Shown: positions 8,064 to 16,712, numbered from the stretch's first letter. The stretch: DNA of 49,034 nucleotides from Lachnospiraceae bacterium UBA1721 (GCA_002317155.1 DCIR01000063.1:1-49034), one strand, 5' to 3'. The notes: generated from the sequence alone by a model not told the origin. Numbers and translations are program-made.

Positions 8064-8384
8064 CTACTCAAAATCCATTGCCTCTACAATAGAGAAATTA
8101 ATCTTCTGCATCATTTTGCAAAAATCCAATTCTGCAGCAAGAAAATTATCTACCAGCGGATTCTCTATGAAAGACTTAAACTCGCTCTGGAAACTTGCCA
8201 GCATTCCGAAATCCATATCCTCATTCATCTGCATCTCATAGTTTCTCTTGCGGAACTCATCTACCTGTCTCTTAAGCTCGGGATCCTTTCTTAAGAGTTC
8301 GAGCTGATTGTGATACTCGAGATATACTTCCGATTTTTTAATTGTCTCTATAAGATTGTTAACAGATTCATCTACTGTGTTCAT
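8064..8384 (-). CDS. ylbF: YlbF/YmcA family regulator (RicF-like)
   Basis: A 106-residue helical protein matching the Com_YlbF family, with the pattern KKSEVYLEYHNQLELLRKDP then ELKRQVDEFRKRNYEMQ. In Bacillus YlbF (RicF) joins YmcA and YaaT in a complex that steers RNase Y mRNA processing. Here the gene lies 32 bases downstream of RNase J, consistent with a link to mRNA turnover. No YmcA or YaaT is in the window, so a RicFAT complex cannot be asserted. Confidence 0.75.
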   Translation of the reverse strand: MNTVDESVNNLIETIKKSEVYLEYHNQLELLRKDPELKRQVDEFRKRNYEMQMNEDMDFGMLASFQSEFKSFIENPLVDNFLAAELDFCKMMQKINFSIVEAMDFE

Positions 8385-8416
8385 GACAATCCCCTTATAT
8401 GTTACGGATTTTCAAT

Positions 8417-10096
8417 TTATACTTCCTGAATAATAGGAAGTATCATAGGACGACGCTTAGTCTTTTTCCAAATAAACTCGCTGAGCACATCCTTGGTTCC
8501 TGTCTTGATTCTTCCCCAATCAGAGATATGACGGGTAATATATCCTTCAACCGTACTCTCTACCAAAGCTCGAGCTTCCTCTACCAAATCCTCAGATTCT
8601 TTTACAAATACAAATCCTCTGGACACGATATCGGGACCGGCTACAAGCTCGCCGCTGAGCTGATCAAGACACATTACTACAATAAGAATTCCATCCTCTG
8701 CAAGGTGCTGTCTGTCTCTCAATACTACATTTCCGACATCACCTACGCCAAGACCATCAACCAGTATGTCTCCCACAGGCACACATCCTGATACCTTAGC
8801 ACTGTCTCTGCTTAACTCGAGCACATCGCCCGAAGAAAGAATAAATATATTTTCCTTATCCATTCCGAGTTCTTCAGCAATCTTGGCCTGAGCCTTCAGA
8901 TGCTTATACTCTCCATGGGCAGGAATAGAATACTTAGGCTGAATCAATGTATAAATGAGCTTGATTTCCTCCTGACATGCATGACCCGATACATGTACAT
9001 CCTGGAAAACAACTTCAACACCTTTTGCAAGGAGCTCATTTATAATCTTGGTTACAGGCTTCTCATTTCCCGGTATGGGATGTGATGAGAAAATAACCGT
9101 ATCGCCGGCTCCGACAGTAATCTTACGGTGAGTTCCGTTAGCCATTCTGCTGAGAGCCGCCATACTTTCTCCCTGGCTTCCGGTAGTGATAATTACCTGT
9201 CTGTCAGGAGGATAGTTGCGAATCATATCAATATCAACAAGAGTCTCCTCAGGCACACTTATGCACTCAAGTCTGATAGCAGTCTCGATGATATTAACCA
9301 TGCTGCGTCCTTCGACTGTTACCTTACGGCCAAACTTGTGGGCTGTATTGATTATCTGCTGAACTCTGTCAACGTTAGAAGCGAAGGTTGCAACAAAAAT
9401 TCTTGAATTTTTATGCTCATTAAAGAGATTGTCGAAGGTCTTACCTACAGTCTTCTCTGAAGGAGTAAAACCAGGTCTCTCTGCATTGGTTGAATCGCAC
9501 ATAAGAGCAAGAACTCCCTTACGACCAATCTCTGCAAATCTCTGAAGATCAATAGCATCTCCGTATACCGGTGTATAATCTACCTTGAAGTCTCCGGTAT
9601 GTACGATAACACCCTCAGGTGAATAAATAGCAAGTGCAGCTGCGTCTACAATACTATGGTTGGTCTTAATAAATTCGACCTTAAACTGTCCGAGCTGAAC
9701 AGTCTGTCCAAAGCTTACCACTATTCTCTCGGTTATATCCATAAGCTTATGCTCGATAAGCTTATTTTCAATAATACCCATTGTCAAACGTGTCGCATAA
9801 ATAGGCACATTTACTTCTCTGAGTACATAAGGAAGTGCTCCTATATGATCCTCATGGCCATGTGTTATAACGAAGGCCTTAACCTTATCTATATTATTCT
9901 TAAGATAAGTCACATCAGGAATTACAAGATCTATTCCAAGCATATCATCTGCCGGGAAAGACAATCCGCAATCCACAACGACAATACTGTCCTCATATTC
10001 GAAGGCAGTAATATTCATACCAATCTGTTCGAGTCCTCCAAGAGGAATAACCTTAATCTTGGACCCTTCAGATTTCATATCATTTTTATTTTTCAT
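8417..10096 (-). CDS. rnj: Ribonuclease J
   Basis: A 559-residue metallo-beta-lactamase/beta-CASP ribonuclease, the normal length for RNase J. The zinc motif HGHEDH is at residues 79-84, later metal ligands include HTGDFK and the beta-CASP HVSGHA motif, and there is a C-terminal domain. It matures and degrades RNA by endo- and 5'-3' exonucleolytic cleavage. The start has only a weak GAGTAG ribosome site formed from the end of the preceding gene, 6 bases away, suggesting translational coupling. The neighbour ylbF is also tied to RNA decay. Confidence 0.95.
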   Translation of the reverse strand: MKNKNDMKSEGSKIKVIPLGGLEQIGMNITAFEYEDSIVVVDCGLSFPADDMLGIDLVIPDVTYLKNNIDKVKAFVITHGHEDHIGALPYVLREVNVPIYATRLTMGIIENKLIEHKLMDITERIVVSFGQTVQLGQFKVEFIKTNHSIVDAAALAIYSPEGVIVHTGDFKVDYTPVYGDAIDLQRFAEIGRKGVLALMCDSTNAERPGFTPSEKTVGKTFDNLFNEHKNSRIFVATFASNVDRVQQIINTAHKFGRKVTVEGRSMVNIIETAIRLECISVPEETLVDIDMIRNYPPDRQVIITTGSQGESMAALSRMANGTHRKITVGAGDTVIFSSHPIPGNEKPVTKIINELLAKGVEVVFQDVHVSGHACQEEIKLIYTLIQPKYSIPAHGEYKHLKAQAKIAEELGMDKENIFILSSGDVLELSRDSAKVSGCVPVGDILVDGLGVGDVGNVVLRDRQHLAEDGILIVVMCLDQLSGELVAGPDIVSRGFVFVKESEDLVEEARALVESTVEGYITRHISDWGRIKTGTKDVLSEFIWKKTKRRPMILPIIQEV

Positions 10097-10102
10097 ATAA
10101 TT

Positions 10103-10387
10103 CTACTCTTTGTCATCACTGACGAGCTCAACATCCTCAAGCATATCCTCAAAAACGTCTGCAACGGCAGCGAGCTCATCATCGTCAGAAACGATAACGT
10201 ATCTGCTCTCTTCCTCTCCGTCTCCAGACAAATCCTTGAGAATCAATGCTTCTCCGTCTCCCTCCTCGAAATCTGTTACGAGGATATAATTGAATCCACC
10301 GATTCTGGTCTGTTCAAGTACAAAGAATTCTACCGGATCCTCTCCTTCGGGATTGAAAATTATTTTTTCAAGCTTTGTATCACTCAT
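10103..10387 (-). CDS. DUF1292 family protein
   Basis: A 94-residue acidic protein resembling Bacillus YrzB (DUF1292). A beta-rich core (EFFVLEQTRIGGFNYILVTD, then SRYVIVSDDDELAAVADVF) precedes a very acidic tail. The start MSDTKLEKIIFNP follows AAGGAT; an upstream in-frame start lacks a ribosome site and would run close to ruvX. The ireB-ruvX-DUF1292 order is widely conserved in Firmicutes. The molecular function is unknown. Confidence 0.8.
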   Translation of the reverse strand: MSDTKLEKIIFNPEGEDPVEFFVLEQTRIGGFNYILVTDFEEGDGEALILKDLSGDGEEESRYVIVSDDDELAAVADVFEDMLEDVELVSDDKE

Positions 10388-10436
10388 CTTTTTATCCTTA
10401 TCACACGAAAACGCACCCAAATCATGCGCCTCCACA

Positions 10437-10859
10437 TTATTGTTTACGATTATCAAGATAATCCTGCAGTATTATCTGTGCTGCAATCATATCTACATAT
10501 TCCTTACGATTCTCTCTGCGGATACCGACCTCCATCATAATCTCGTCGGCCTCCACTGTCGTAAGTCTCTCATCCAGCATAGTAACAGGCAGTCCTGTTC
10601 TACGTTCCAAATCCTCAGCAAACTCTCTGGAAATCTGCGCGCGAATCCCCTCATCGCCATTCATATGAAGCGGCAACCCCAGTACAATCTCACTCACTTC
10701 ATACTCTACGCAGAGTTCTTCTATTCTGGAAAGAGTCTTTCGCAGCTTGTTCTCTCTGTCACGTCTGATTATCTCTTTGGCCTGTGCTGTAATCAGAAGC
10801 GGGTCACTGATTGCCACGCCAACAGTTTTGGATCCAAAGTCAAGTCCCATTATTCTCAT
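10437..10859 (-). CDS. ruvX: Holliday junction resolvase-like YqgF nuclease
   Basis: A 140-residue RNase H-fold protein (YqgF/RuvX). The acidic site is seen as MGLDFGSKTVGVAISDP, LGLPLHMNGDEG and LDERLTT, with a final acidic residue in YVDMIAAQIIL. The family is linked to 16S/23S rRNA maturation and to Holliday-junction resolution. The start has AGGA nine bases upstream and lies 3 bases after the ireB stop. Confidence 0.93.
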   Translation of the reverse strand: MRIMGLDFGSKTVGVAISDPLLITAQAKEIIRRDRENKLRKTLSRIEELCVEYEVSEIVLGLPLHMNGDEGIRAQISREFAEDLERRTGLPVTMLDERLTTVEADEIMMEVGIRRENRKEYVDMIAAQIILQDYLDNRKQ

Positions 10860-10862
10860 GGA

Positions 10863-11135
10863 CTATTCCTGCTCCCATCCTCTGTTAAGAATATAATTAT
10901 TGAGAAGTTCTTCAACAAGCTCATCACGCTCAACCTTCATAATAAGGCTTCTTGCATTATTATGGCTGGTAACATATGTGGGATCACCGCTCATAATATA
11001 ACCAACAATCTGGTTAACAGGGTTGTAGCCCTTTTCCTGGAGCGACTCATATACCGAAGCCAAAACTGCCTTTACAGTTGTCGGGGGCTCAGTCTGAACC
11101 TCAAAAAATCTAGTATTCCCCAAATCACGATCCAT
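10863..11135 (-). CDS. ireB: IreB family regulatory phosphoprotein
   Basis: A 90-residue protein of the IreB (formerly DUF965) family, recognised by GNTRFFEV, YESLQEKGYNPVNQIVGYIM and DPTYVTSHNNAR. In enterococci IreB is phosphorylated by the Ser/Thr kinase IreK and affects cephalosporin tolerance. The conserved Thr pair region (TEPPTTVKAVL) is present. The start is chosen at MDRDLGNTRF, which follows GAGAGAAG. It is the first gene of the eight-gene operon, normally found downstream of alaS; alaS is not in this window. Confidence 0.92.
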   Translation of the reverse strand: MDRDLGNTRFFEVQTEPPTTVKAVLASVYESLQEKGYNPVNQIVGYIMSGDPTYVTSHNNARSLIMKVERDELVEELLNNYILNRGWEQE

Positions 11136-11164
11136 TTTTCTTCTCTCTTTCGTATACATTAATG

Positions 11165-11192
11165 CTGTCAGTGGTACGCATACCTCTGACAG
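11165..11192 (-). promoter_or_regulatory. Interrupted hairpin in the ireB leader
   Basis: CTGTCAG/CTGACAG (7 bp) encloses GGTA/TACC around a 4-base loop. It lies 29 bases upstream of the ireB start with no T tract on either side, so it is more likely a leader structure than a terminator. Confidence 0.4.
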
Positions 11193-11206
11193 TTTATCAT
11201 GCTGCT

Positions 11207-11215
11207 ACTATATCA
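11207..11215 (-). promoter_or_regulatory. Extended -10 promoter of the ireB operon
   Basis: The minus strand reads TGATATAGT, an extended -10 (TGnTATAGT) without a recognisable -35 box. It lies in the 111-base gap between mtaB and ireB, so the operon could start here. Confidence 0.4.
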
Positions 11216-11246
11216 CACTTCATAGTAACTTATTTTTTGCAATAAT

Positions 11247-12692
11247 TCAACCCGTTGCAAGAACTGTATCATCCCGAAGCATTCCTACAGCCTTTACCTC
11301 AAGGATTTTACCTATTACATTATCGGCATCTGCTAATTCATCTGCCTTAACCGCTACCCTTACATAATCCGCTGTGTGACCAATCAGATGTCCGTCCTTT
11401 TCCTCTTCGAATAAAACCTTCAATACGGTGCCTATCATCCTCTGTCTGTACTCAAGAGAATGGCGGGCGGTCATATCAAGAAGTATGTTGCTTCTGACAT
11501 CCTTAAGAGCATCTGTAACCTGTCCGGGCATCTTATCAGCAACTGTATTTTTACGTCTTGAATACTTAAAAACATGCATTTCATATATTTTCATATCTTC
11601 AAGATATTCTCGTGTCTGTTCAAATTCCTCTTCTGTCTCCCCGGGGAATCCGACAATGACATCTGTTGTGATAGCTGCACTAAGTCCGTTTTCTGCGTAC
11701 CTTTTACGAAGCAGCTCCACACTATTCTTATACTCCTCTGTAGTATAATGACGGTTCATACGCTTTAAGACAGTATCGCATCCGCTCTGTAATGACATAT
11801 GAAAATGAGGGCATACTCTCTTCACGGCGATTAATCTTGCTACATTTTCCTCTGTAACCACTCTGGGTTCCAGTGAGCCGAGACGTATTCTCGAAAGCTT
11901 ATCCTCAGGAATACTCTTATCGATTATCTCTATCAGATCAAAAAGCTTTGACTTGCCGCGATAATCGCGCATAAGCTCTCCGTTTTTAACTGATTCATGC
12001 TCGGACGGACTACATTTTCCTTCCTGCCAGTCAGCGTCATCAAAATCAATTCCGTATGAGCTGATATGAATTCCTGTCAGCACAATCTCGCGATGTCCGT
12101 TGTTAACAAGTCTGGTTATTTCTTCTATTATATCTTCCGGCTTACGGCTTCTTACTCTGCCTCGTGCTAGAGGAATGGCGCAGTATGCACAGAACTGATT
12201 ACATCCGTCCTGTATCTTAACATCTACTCTTGTTCTATCCGAACTCTCATAATAAGTAGTATTCTCATATTCGGTAGGTTCAGACAACTCCGACATAACA
12301 GTAAGCTGATCTCTGCTGCCTTCATTCATCGGCATCTTCTCGGGATGCTCTGCAAAATAACCTGCAAGTATATCCGCAATCTCAGTCTTATGGTTGTTAC
12401 CTATGATTATATCAACAGCCAAGTCCTTTTTAAGGTCCTCAATACCGGTCTGAGCATAGCATCCGGCAGCCACAACCACAGCATCAGGGTTAAGCTGCTT
12501 AGCCCTATGGAGCATCTGACGGCTTTTTCTGTCAGCCATGTTAGTCACTGTGCATGTGTTGACTACATATATGTCTGCTTTTTGTGTAAATTCCACAATA
12601 TTATAACCGTTATTTTGTACTATTTGCCGCATTACTTCCATTTCGTACTCATTTACCTTGCAGCCTAGGTTATGAAATGCTATACTTCTCAT
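11247..12692 (-). CDS. mtaB: tRNA t6A37 methylthiotransferase MtaB-type
   Basis: A 481-residue radical-SAM methylthiotransferase. It has an N-terminal UPF0004 domain (HNLGCKVNEYE, VVNTCTVTN, VVAAGCYAQ cysteines for one cluster), the radical SAM motif DGCNQFCAYC (Cys near residues 164, 168, 171) and a C-terminal TRAM-like region. The NLGCKVN signature marks the MtaB branch, which converts t6A37 to ms2t6A37 in ANN-decoding tRNAs. Starts at 12692 or 12701 are both possible; neither has a Shine-Dalgarno sequence, and 12692 matches the usual N-terminus. It is transcribed divergently from the HPr-like gene. Confidence 0.92.
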   Translation of the reverse strand: MRSIAFHNLGCKVNEYEMEVMRQIVQNNGYNIVEFTQKADIYVVNTCTVTNMADRKSRQMLHRAKQLNPDAVVVAAGCYAQTGIEDLKKDLAVDIIIGNNHKTEIADILAGYFAEHPEKMPMNEGSRDQLTVMSELSEPTEYENTTYYESSDRTRVDVKIQDGCNQFCAYCAIPLARGRVRSRKPEDIIEEITRLVNNGHREIVLTGIHISSYGIDFDDADWQEGKCSPSEHESVKNGELMRDYRGKSKLFDLIEIIDKSIPEDKLSRIRLGSLEPRVVTEENVARLIAVKRVCPHFHMSLQSGCDTVLKRMNRHYTTEEYKNSVELLRKRYAENGLSAAITTDVIVGFPGETEEEFEQTREYLEDMKIYEMHVFKYSRRKNTVADKMPGQVTDALKDVRSNILLDMTARHSLEYRQRMIGTVLKVLFEEEKDGHLIGHTADYVRVAVKADELADADNVIGKILEVKAVGMLRDDTVLATG

Positions 12693-12736
12693 TGTTATCA
12701 TATAAAAGTTTGTCAGTTTTTTCTGATGAATTTGTA

Positions 12737-12765
12737 TTGACTTACAACGTTTTCTCACTTATTAT
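12737..12765 (+). promoter_or_regulatory. Promoter of the HPr-like gene
   Basis: -35 TTGACT (12737-12742), a 17-base spacer and -10 TATTAT (12760-12765), about 50 bases before the start codon. Confidence 0.75.
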
Positions 12766-12818
12766 GGGGGCGTAGCAAAAGAAAAGGAAAAAGTATATTT
12801 TTTGGAGGAAACAAAAAA

Positions 12819-13049
12819 ATGAAGACAATTAAGATTTCTCTCAATTCAATCGACAAGGTAAAGAGCTTTGTTAACGACATCACCAAGTTTGATTATGACT
12901 TCGATCTTGTATCTGGCAGATACGTAATCGACGCTAAGTCTATTATGGGTATCTTCTCACTTGATCTTTCAAAGCCCATCGACCTCAACATCCACACTGA
13001 GGATGGCGCTGATGAAGTACTTGCTCTTCTTAAGCAGTATGAGGTTTAA
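12819..13049 (+). CDS. HPr-like protein without the phospho-histidine (Crh-like)
   Basis: A 76-residue HPr-fold protein. The regulatory serine region is intact (AKSIMGIFSLDL aligns with the HPr Ser46 site KSIMGVMSLG), but the usual GxHARPA loop is replaced by NSIDKVKSF, so the PTS phospho-accepting histidine is missing. By analogy with Bacillus Crh it may be a target of HPr kinase and a corepressor, or an HPr-fold protein with another role; it should not act as a PTS phosphocarrier. It is monocistronic, with a strong promoter, a GGAGG ribosome site and a strong terminator, suggesting high expression. Confidence 0.85.
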   Translation: MKTIKISLNSIDKVKSFVNDITKFDYDFDLVSGRYVIDAKSIMGIFSLDLSKPIDLNIHTEDGADEVLALLKQYEV

Positions 13050-13071
13050 TCCTTACATAAATTGATATTTC

Positions 13072-13101
13072 AGAGCACTCATTATGAGTGCTCTTTTTTT
13101 G
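13072..13101 (+). terminator. Terminator of the HPr-like gene
   Basis: A perfect 10-bp stem AGAGCACTCA/TGAGTGCTCT with a 3-base loop, followed by a run of T at 13094-13101. Confidence 0.93.
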
Positions 13102-13192
13102 TTTATCTCTTAACTCACCATTTCCCTTTTAACGTGCCATACTCATACGTTAAATCAATTACTGTTATCGGTTACTTCTTACTTCTTAATTT

Positions 13193-13220
13193 TTAATTCT
13201 TAATTCTTAATTCTTAATTC
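13193..13220. repeat. Four tandem copies of TTAATTC
   Basis: A 7-base unit TTAATTC is repeated four times exactly, preceded by degenerate copies (TTACTTC, TTAATTT). It lies in the 268-base gap between the HPr-like gene and thiI, which holds no gene. Confidence 0.85.
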
Positions 13221-13240
13221 CTACTTCTTACATTCAACAG

Positions 13241-13274
13241 TCGTTGAATATTCGCCACGACAAATATCCAACGA
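13241..13274 (-). repeat. 12-bp inverted repeat downstream of thiI
   Basis: TCGTTGAATATT (13241-13252) and AATATCCAACGA (13263-13274) form a 12-bp stem with one mismatch, which becomes a G-U pair in the minus-strand transcript. It is 43 bases after the thiI stop without a T tract, and could protect or end the thiI operon transcript. A second short dyad, ATTCAAC/GTTGAAT (13232-13249), overlaps it. Confidence 0.6.
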
Positions 13275-13317
13275 CCACATAAATCATTATATAAATCTAA
13301 ATCTTGCTTATCCTGTA

Positions 13318-14667
13318 TCAATCTCCGACTCTTATAATTGTATCGGTTTCGTATGCAGTCTTAAGCATATCCTCTATTACATCATCGAGGTGTGCCTCAT
13401 GTCTTCTTATAACAGTACGGCTCGGCTTAGTCACGGGATGCTTAGCAACAAAGATTGTGCAGCAATCCTCGTAAGGAAGAATAGAAGTCTCATAGCTTCC
13501 AATCTTCTGCGAGATTTCTACAATGTCCTGCTTATCAAATGCGATCAGAGGTCTGATTACCGGGAGTGTACATACTTCATTGGTGCATACCAGCGATGCA
13601 AATGTCTGTGATGCAACCTGTCCGATGCTCTCACCTGTGATGAGTCCCTGCGCTCCGCATTCTTCTGCAAGATGCTCAGCGATTCTCATCATATATCTTC
13701 TCATAATGATAGTAAGTTCATCATGAGGACACTTTTCATAAATAGCCATCTGAATCTCTGTAAAGTTAATTACATGCAGATTAATCGGGCCGGTATATTT
13801 TGAAATAATCGTTGCGAGATCGATAACCTTCTGAAGTGCTCTCTCTGAAGTGTAAGGCGGTGCATTAAAGTATACTGCATCGATGGTAACACCTCTTTTT
13901 GATACCATATATCCGGCTACCGGACTGTCGATTCCTCCCGAAAGAAGAAGCATTCCATGTCCGCCGGTTCCCACAGGCATACCACCGGGTCCGGGAATTA
14001 TCTCAGAATAAAGATAAATTGAATCTCTGATTTCTACATATACAATTTTTTCAGGGCGATGCACATCAACCTTAAGTCCGGGGAACGCATTGAGCAGAGC
14101 CTCTCCGATATCCTCGTTCAATACCATTGAATCCTTGGGATAGCTCTTACGCTCTCTTCTTACCATCATCTTGAAACGAATGGTATCGGCAGCATCTCTC
14201 TTAACAGAAGGAAGAACCTCCTGCCACTTAATCTTACCGTATACTTCGTCGCTGACTGCCGCTTCCGCACTGTCTGCAGTAAAACCATTGCTGTTCATAA
14301 TCTCAACAGCCTGATTAGCGGTGAGTCCTCTTCCACAAAGTTCGGCACCGTACATCTCGCGCATATAATCGGTCACATTCTGTGCCAATGTTTCGGGATC
14401 CACAATATCAAGTCTTACGATAGGGCAGATTCCAACGATTCCGAATACATGCTGAAGTGCATCTACCGCTTCGTCAAAATCAAACTCACTCTCACTTCTT
14501 AAAAAGATTCTTCCGGGAGTCTTTCTGATTGAAAACTCTCCGTCAACGCGCTTCATTGCGTTCATTATTCTTGATACAAGTGCATCCTCAAAGAGGTATC
14601 TGTTTTTACCCTTAATGCCGATTTCTGCATACTTAATCAGAAAATCGCAAAACATTTCTTTTTTCAT
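13318..14667 (-). CDS. thiI: tRNA 4-thiouridine synthetase ThiI
   Basis: A 449-residue protein with an N-terminal ferredoxin-like and THUMP region (to about residue 215), then a PP-loop ATPase domain with SGGIDSP at residues 243-249. It adenylates U8 of tRNA and accepts sulfur from a cysteine desulfurase to make s4U8; in some bacteria it also serves thiazole synthesis. It is longer than usual because of an insert at about residues 107-150 inside THUMP. There is no C-terminal rhodanese domain, as in Bacillus. It lies 15 bases after nifS, the partner desulfurase. Confidence 0.95.
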   Translation of the reverse strand: MKKEMFCDFLIKYAEIGIKGKNRYLFEDALVSRIMNAMKRVDGEFSIRKTPGRIFLRSESEFDFDEAVDALQHVFGIVGICPIVRLDIVDPETLAQNVTDYMREMYGAELCGRGLTANQAVEIMNSNGFTADSAEAAVSDEVYGKIKWQEVLPSVKRDAADTIRFKMMVRRERKSYPKDSMVLNEDIGEALLNAFPGLKVDVHRPEKIVYVEIRDSIYLYSEIIPGPGGMPVGTGGHGMLLLSGGIDSPVAGYMVSKRGVTIDAVYFNAPPYTSERALQKVIDLATIISKYTGPINLHVINFTEIQMAIYEKCPHDELTIIMRRYMMRIAEHLAEECGAQGLITGESIGQVASQTFASLVCTNEVCTLPVIRPLIAFDKQDIVEISQKIGSYETSILPYEDCCTIFVAKHPVTKPSRTVIRRHEAHLDDVIEDMLKTAYETDTIIRVGD

Positions 14668-14682
14668 ACTCTAATTTTACCT

Positions 14683-15936
14683 TTATCTTCTGGTGTATTT
14701 CTGAAGCATCGGAAGCTTATCAGTCAATACACTTATTGTCTTATCAATTTCATCCTCTGTAGTAAATACAGACATAGAAAATCTCAGAGTGCAGTCCAGC
14801 AAACTCTTATCCAAACCGATTGCTTTTAATGTAGCTGACGGCTCCGGTTTATGTGTCGAGCAAGCGCTTCCCGCAGATACATATATACCATCATTTTCCA
14901 ATGTATGGAGCATTACCTCAGCTCTGATTCCCGGGAATGATAGACTCACAATATGAGGCGCGGTCTTGGCAATAGCTGCCTTTAGCTCTTCAGATGAAGA
15001 TTCACTAACATCCCCTGCTGCAAGTGCAGATTTTAATTCATCTGAAAGTTCAACACCGTTTACCTGCACACCTTCAAGCTTAAGCGCACCTTTGATAAGT
15101 CTTTCCTTAAGTGCATAGAGCTTATCTGCATCATCCTTAAGTTTGCTGCAAACTGTATCTGCCGCTTTCGCCATTCCGGCGATTCCGGGCATATTTTCTG
15201 TGCCTGAGCGAAGACCATTCTGCTGTCCTCCGCCGAACACAATAGGATTCAGTCTAACCTTATCTCCCACATAGAGCATTCCCATACCCTTGGGTCCATG
15301 AATCTTGTGACTGCTCACAGACATAAGGTCTATGTTCATTTTCTTAGGTATAATCTGAGCTTTACCGAAGCCCTGCACTGCATCTACATGGAACAAGGTC
15401 TCCGGATTACACTTTTTAATCAGTGCTCCGATCTCAGCAATATTTTGCATCGAACCAATCTCGTTATTAACATGCATTATTGAGACAAGAGTAGTTTCGG
15501 GAGTAATTGCCGCCTCAAGCTTATCGAGCTTAACCAGGCCGTAACTGTCAACAGGCAGATATGTAACTGTATATCCTTCACTCTCAAGATGCTTCATTGT
15601 ATTGATAACAGCGGGATGCTCGATCTGCGTTGTTATCAGATGCATTCCCTTTCTCTTCGCTGCAGTCGCCGCACCGATAATTGCTATATTATCCGATTCG
15701 GTTCCGCCGGAAGTGAAGTAGATATTCTTCATATCGCACTTAAGGATTGATGAAAAAATCTCCTTTGCATTACGAAGAAGCTTTTCTGCTTCCACACCCT
15801 TATGATGCATGCTTGAAGGATTTCCATATGTTTCAAGCATTACTCTTGTCATCAAATCTGCCACCGCGGGAAATACCTTTGTGGTAGCCGAATTATCTAA
15901 ATAAATTTCTTTTACATCGTTCATGGTTTGATACAT
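14683..15936 (-). CDS. nifS: Cysteine desulfurase (NifS/IscS-like, ThiI partner)
   Basis: A 417-residue PLP-dependent class V aminotransferase-fold enzyme. The PLP lysine is K211 in SVSSHKIHGPKG, and the catalytic Cys is C359 in AGSACSTHKP. It releases sulfur from cysteine as persulfide. An extra stretch at about residues 293-325 (GVELSDELKSALAAGDVSES onward) is not in standard IscS. The position directly before thiI matches the Bacillus nifZ-thiI pairing, so its main job is probably tRNA thiolation. The start follows a weak GAAAAG; a second ATG four codons inside is possible. Confidence 0.94.
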   Translation of the reverse strand: MYQTMNDVKEIYLDNSATTKVFPAVADLMTRVMLETYGNPSSMHHKGVEAEKLLRNAKEIFSSILKCDMKNIYFTSGGTESDNIAIIGAATAAKRKGMHLITTQIEHPAVINTMKHLESEGYTVTYLPVDSYGLVKLDKLEAAITPETTLVSIMHVNNEIGSMQNIAEIGALIKKCNPETLFHVDAVQGFGKAQIIPKKMNIDLMSVSSHKIHGPKGMGMLYVGDKVRLNPIVFGGGQQNGLRSGTENMPGIAGMAKAADTVCSKLKDDADKLYALKERLIKGALKLEGVQVNGVELSDELKSALAAGDVSESSSEELKAAIAKTAPHIVSLSFPGIRAEVMLHTLENDGIYVSAGSACSTHKPEPSATLKAIGLDKSLLDCTLRFSMSVFTTEDEIDKTISVLTDKLPMLQKYTRR

Positions 15937-15945
15937 CTTTTCTGT

Positions 15946-16710
15946 TTATTTATAATCGCGTCCGTCAAGGAAATACATAAGCCAGCTCATAACAGTAAGT
16001 CCTGCTGTCTCGGTTCTGAGAATTCTCTTACCAAGCGTAATTGTCACAGCACCTGCTGCATTTGCTTTTTCCACTTCAGAATCATCAAATCCACCTTCAG
16101 GGCCGATAAAAATACCGACTGACTGTCCTGGCTTGATGTTTTGAATAATCTCTCTTGTCTTACCCATACTGTCAGCATCAGCCATCTCATACGGAAGGAG
16201 AATTATATCAAGCTCCTGCGCTTTTTTTAACGCTTCGCCATAGGTTAAAACACCGGTAACTGTAGGAATAATTCCGCGTTTGCTCTGCTTCGCCGCTGCT
16301 TCCGCGATTGCCTGCCAGCGTTCTACCTTTTTGGACTCTTTCTTCTCATCCACCTTCATAACGCATCGCTTCATGGATACAGGTACGATTTCTGCCACAC
16401 CCAGCTCTACGCATTTCTGAATAATGAGTTCGAATTTATCAGCTTTGGGCAGGCCCTGAAAAAGAACAATTCTAGAGGGAAGCTCGTTGCCATCCTCCTT
16501 GATAAACCGAAGCTCGCAGGTAACGGTATCATCAGTCATCTCAAGAATCGCACAACGATACTCTTTGCCATCTGTGCCGTTAGAAACATTGATTTCTTCG
16601 CCATTTTTCATGCGGAGCACATTCTTTATGTGATTGACATCCTGACCGGTAATAAATACACGCTTAAGGTCTGTGTTGATTGCTTCCGGCGCCACAAAAA
16701 ATTGGTACAT
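15946..16710 (-). CDS. rsmE: 16S rRNA m3U1498 methyltransferase
   Basis: A 254-residue SPOUT-class methyltransferase with an N-terminal PUA-like domain (DVNHIKNVLRMKNGEEI) and the C-terminal trefoil knot (GIFIGPEGGFDDSEVEKA, LGKRILRTETAGLTVMSWL). It methylates U1498 of 16S rRNA. The order prmA-(CobL-like)-rsmE keeps the common prmA-rsmE neighbourhood with one insertion. The ribosome site is AAAGGT, nine bases before the start. Confidence 0.96.
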   Translation of the reverse strand: MYQFFVAPEAINTDLKRVFITGQDVNHIKNVLRMKNGEEINVSNGTDGKEYRCAILEMTDDTVTCELRFIKEDGNELPSRIVLFQGLPKADKFELIIQKCVELGVAEIVPVSMKRCVMKVDEKKESKKVERWQAIAEAAAKQSKRGIIPTVTGVLTYGEALKKAQELDIILLPYEMADADSMGKTREIIQNIKPGQSVGIFIGPEGGFDDSEVEKANAAGAVTITLGKRILRTETAGLTVMSWLMYFLDGRDYK

Positions 16711-16712
16711 AC

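Noticed and set aside
9656..10540. A 294-codon plus-strand frame antisense to rnj, DUF1292 and ruvX
   Set aside because: The opposite strand carries three clearly recognisable genes; this frame has Cys/His/Ile-rich shadow composition and no ribosome site.
10290..11162. A 290-codon plus-strand frame antisense to ruvX and ireB
   Set aside because: Shadow of well-supported conserved genes on the minus strand.
13193..13220. CRISPR array
   Set aside because: The units are 7 bases long with no spacers; no cas genes are in the window.
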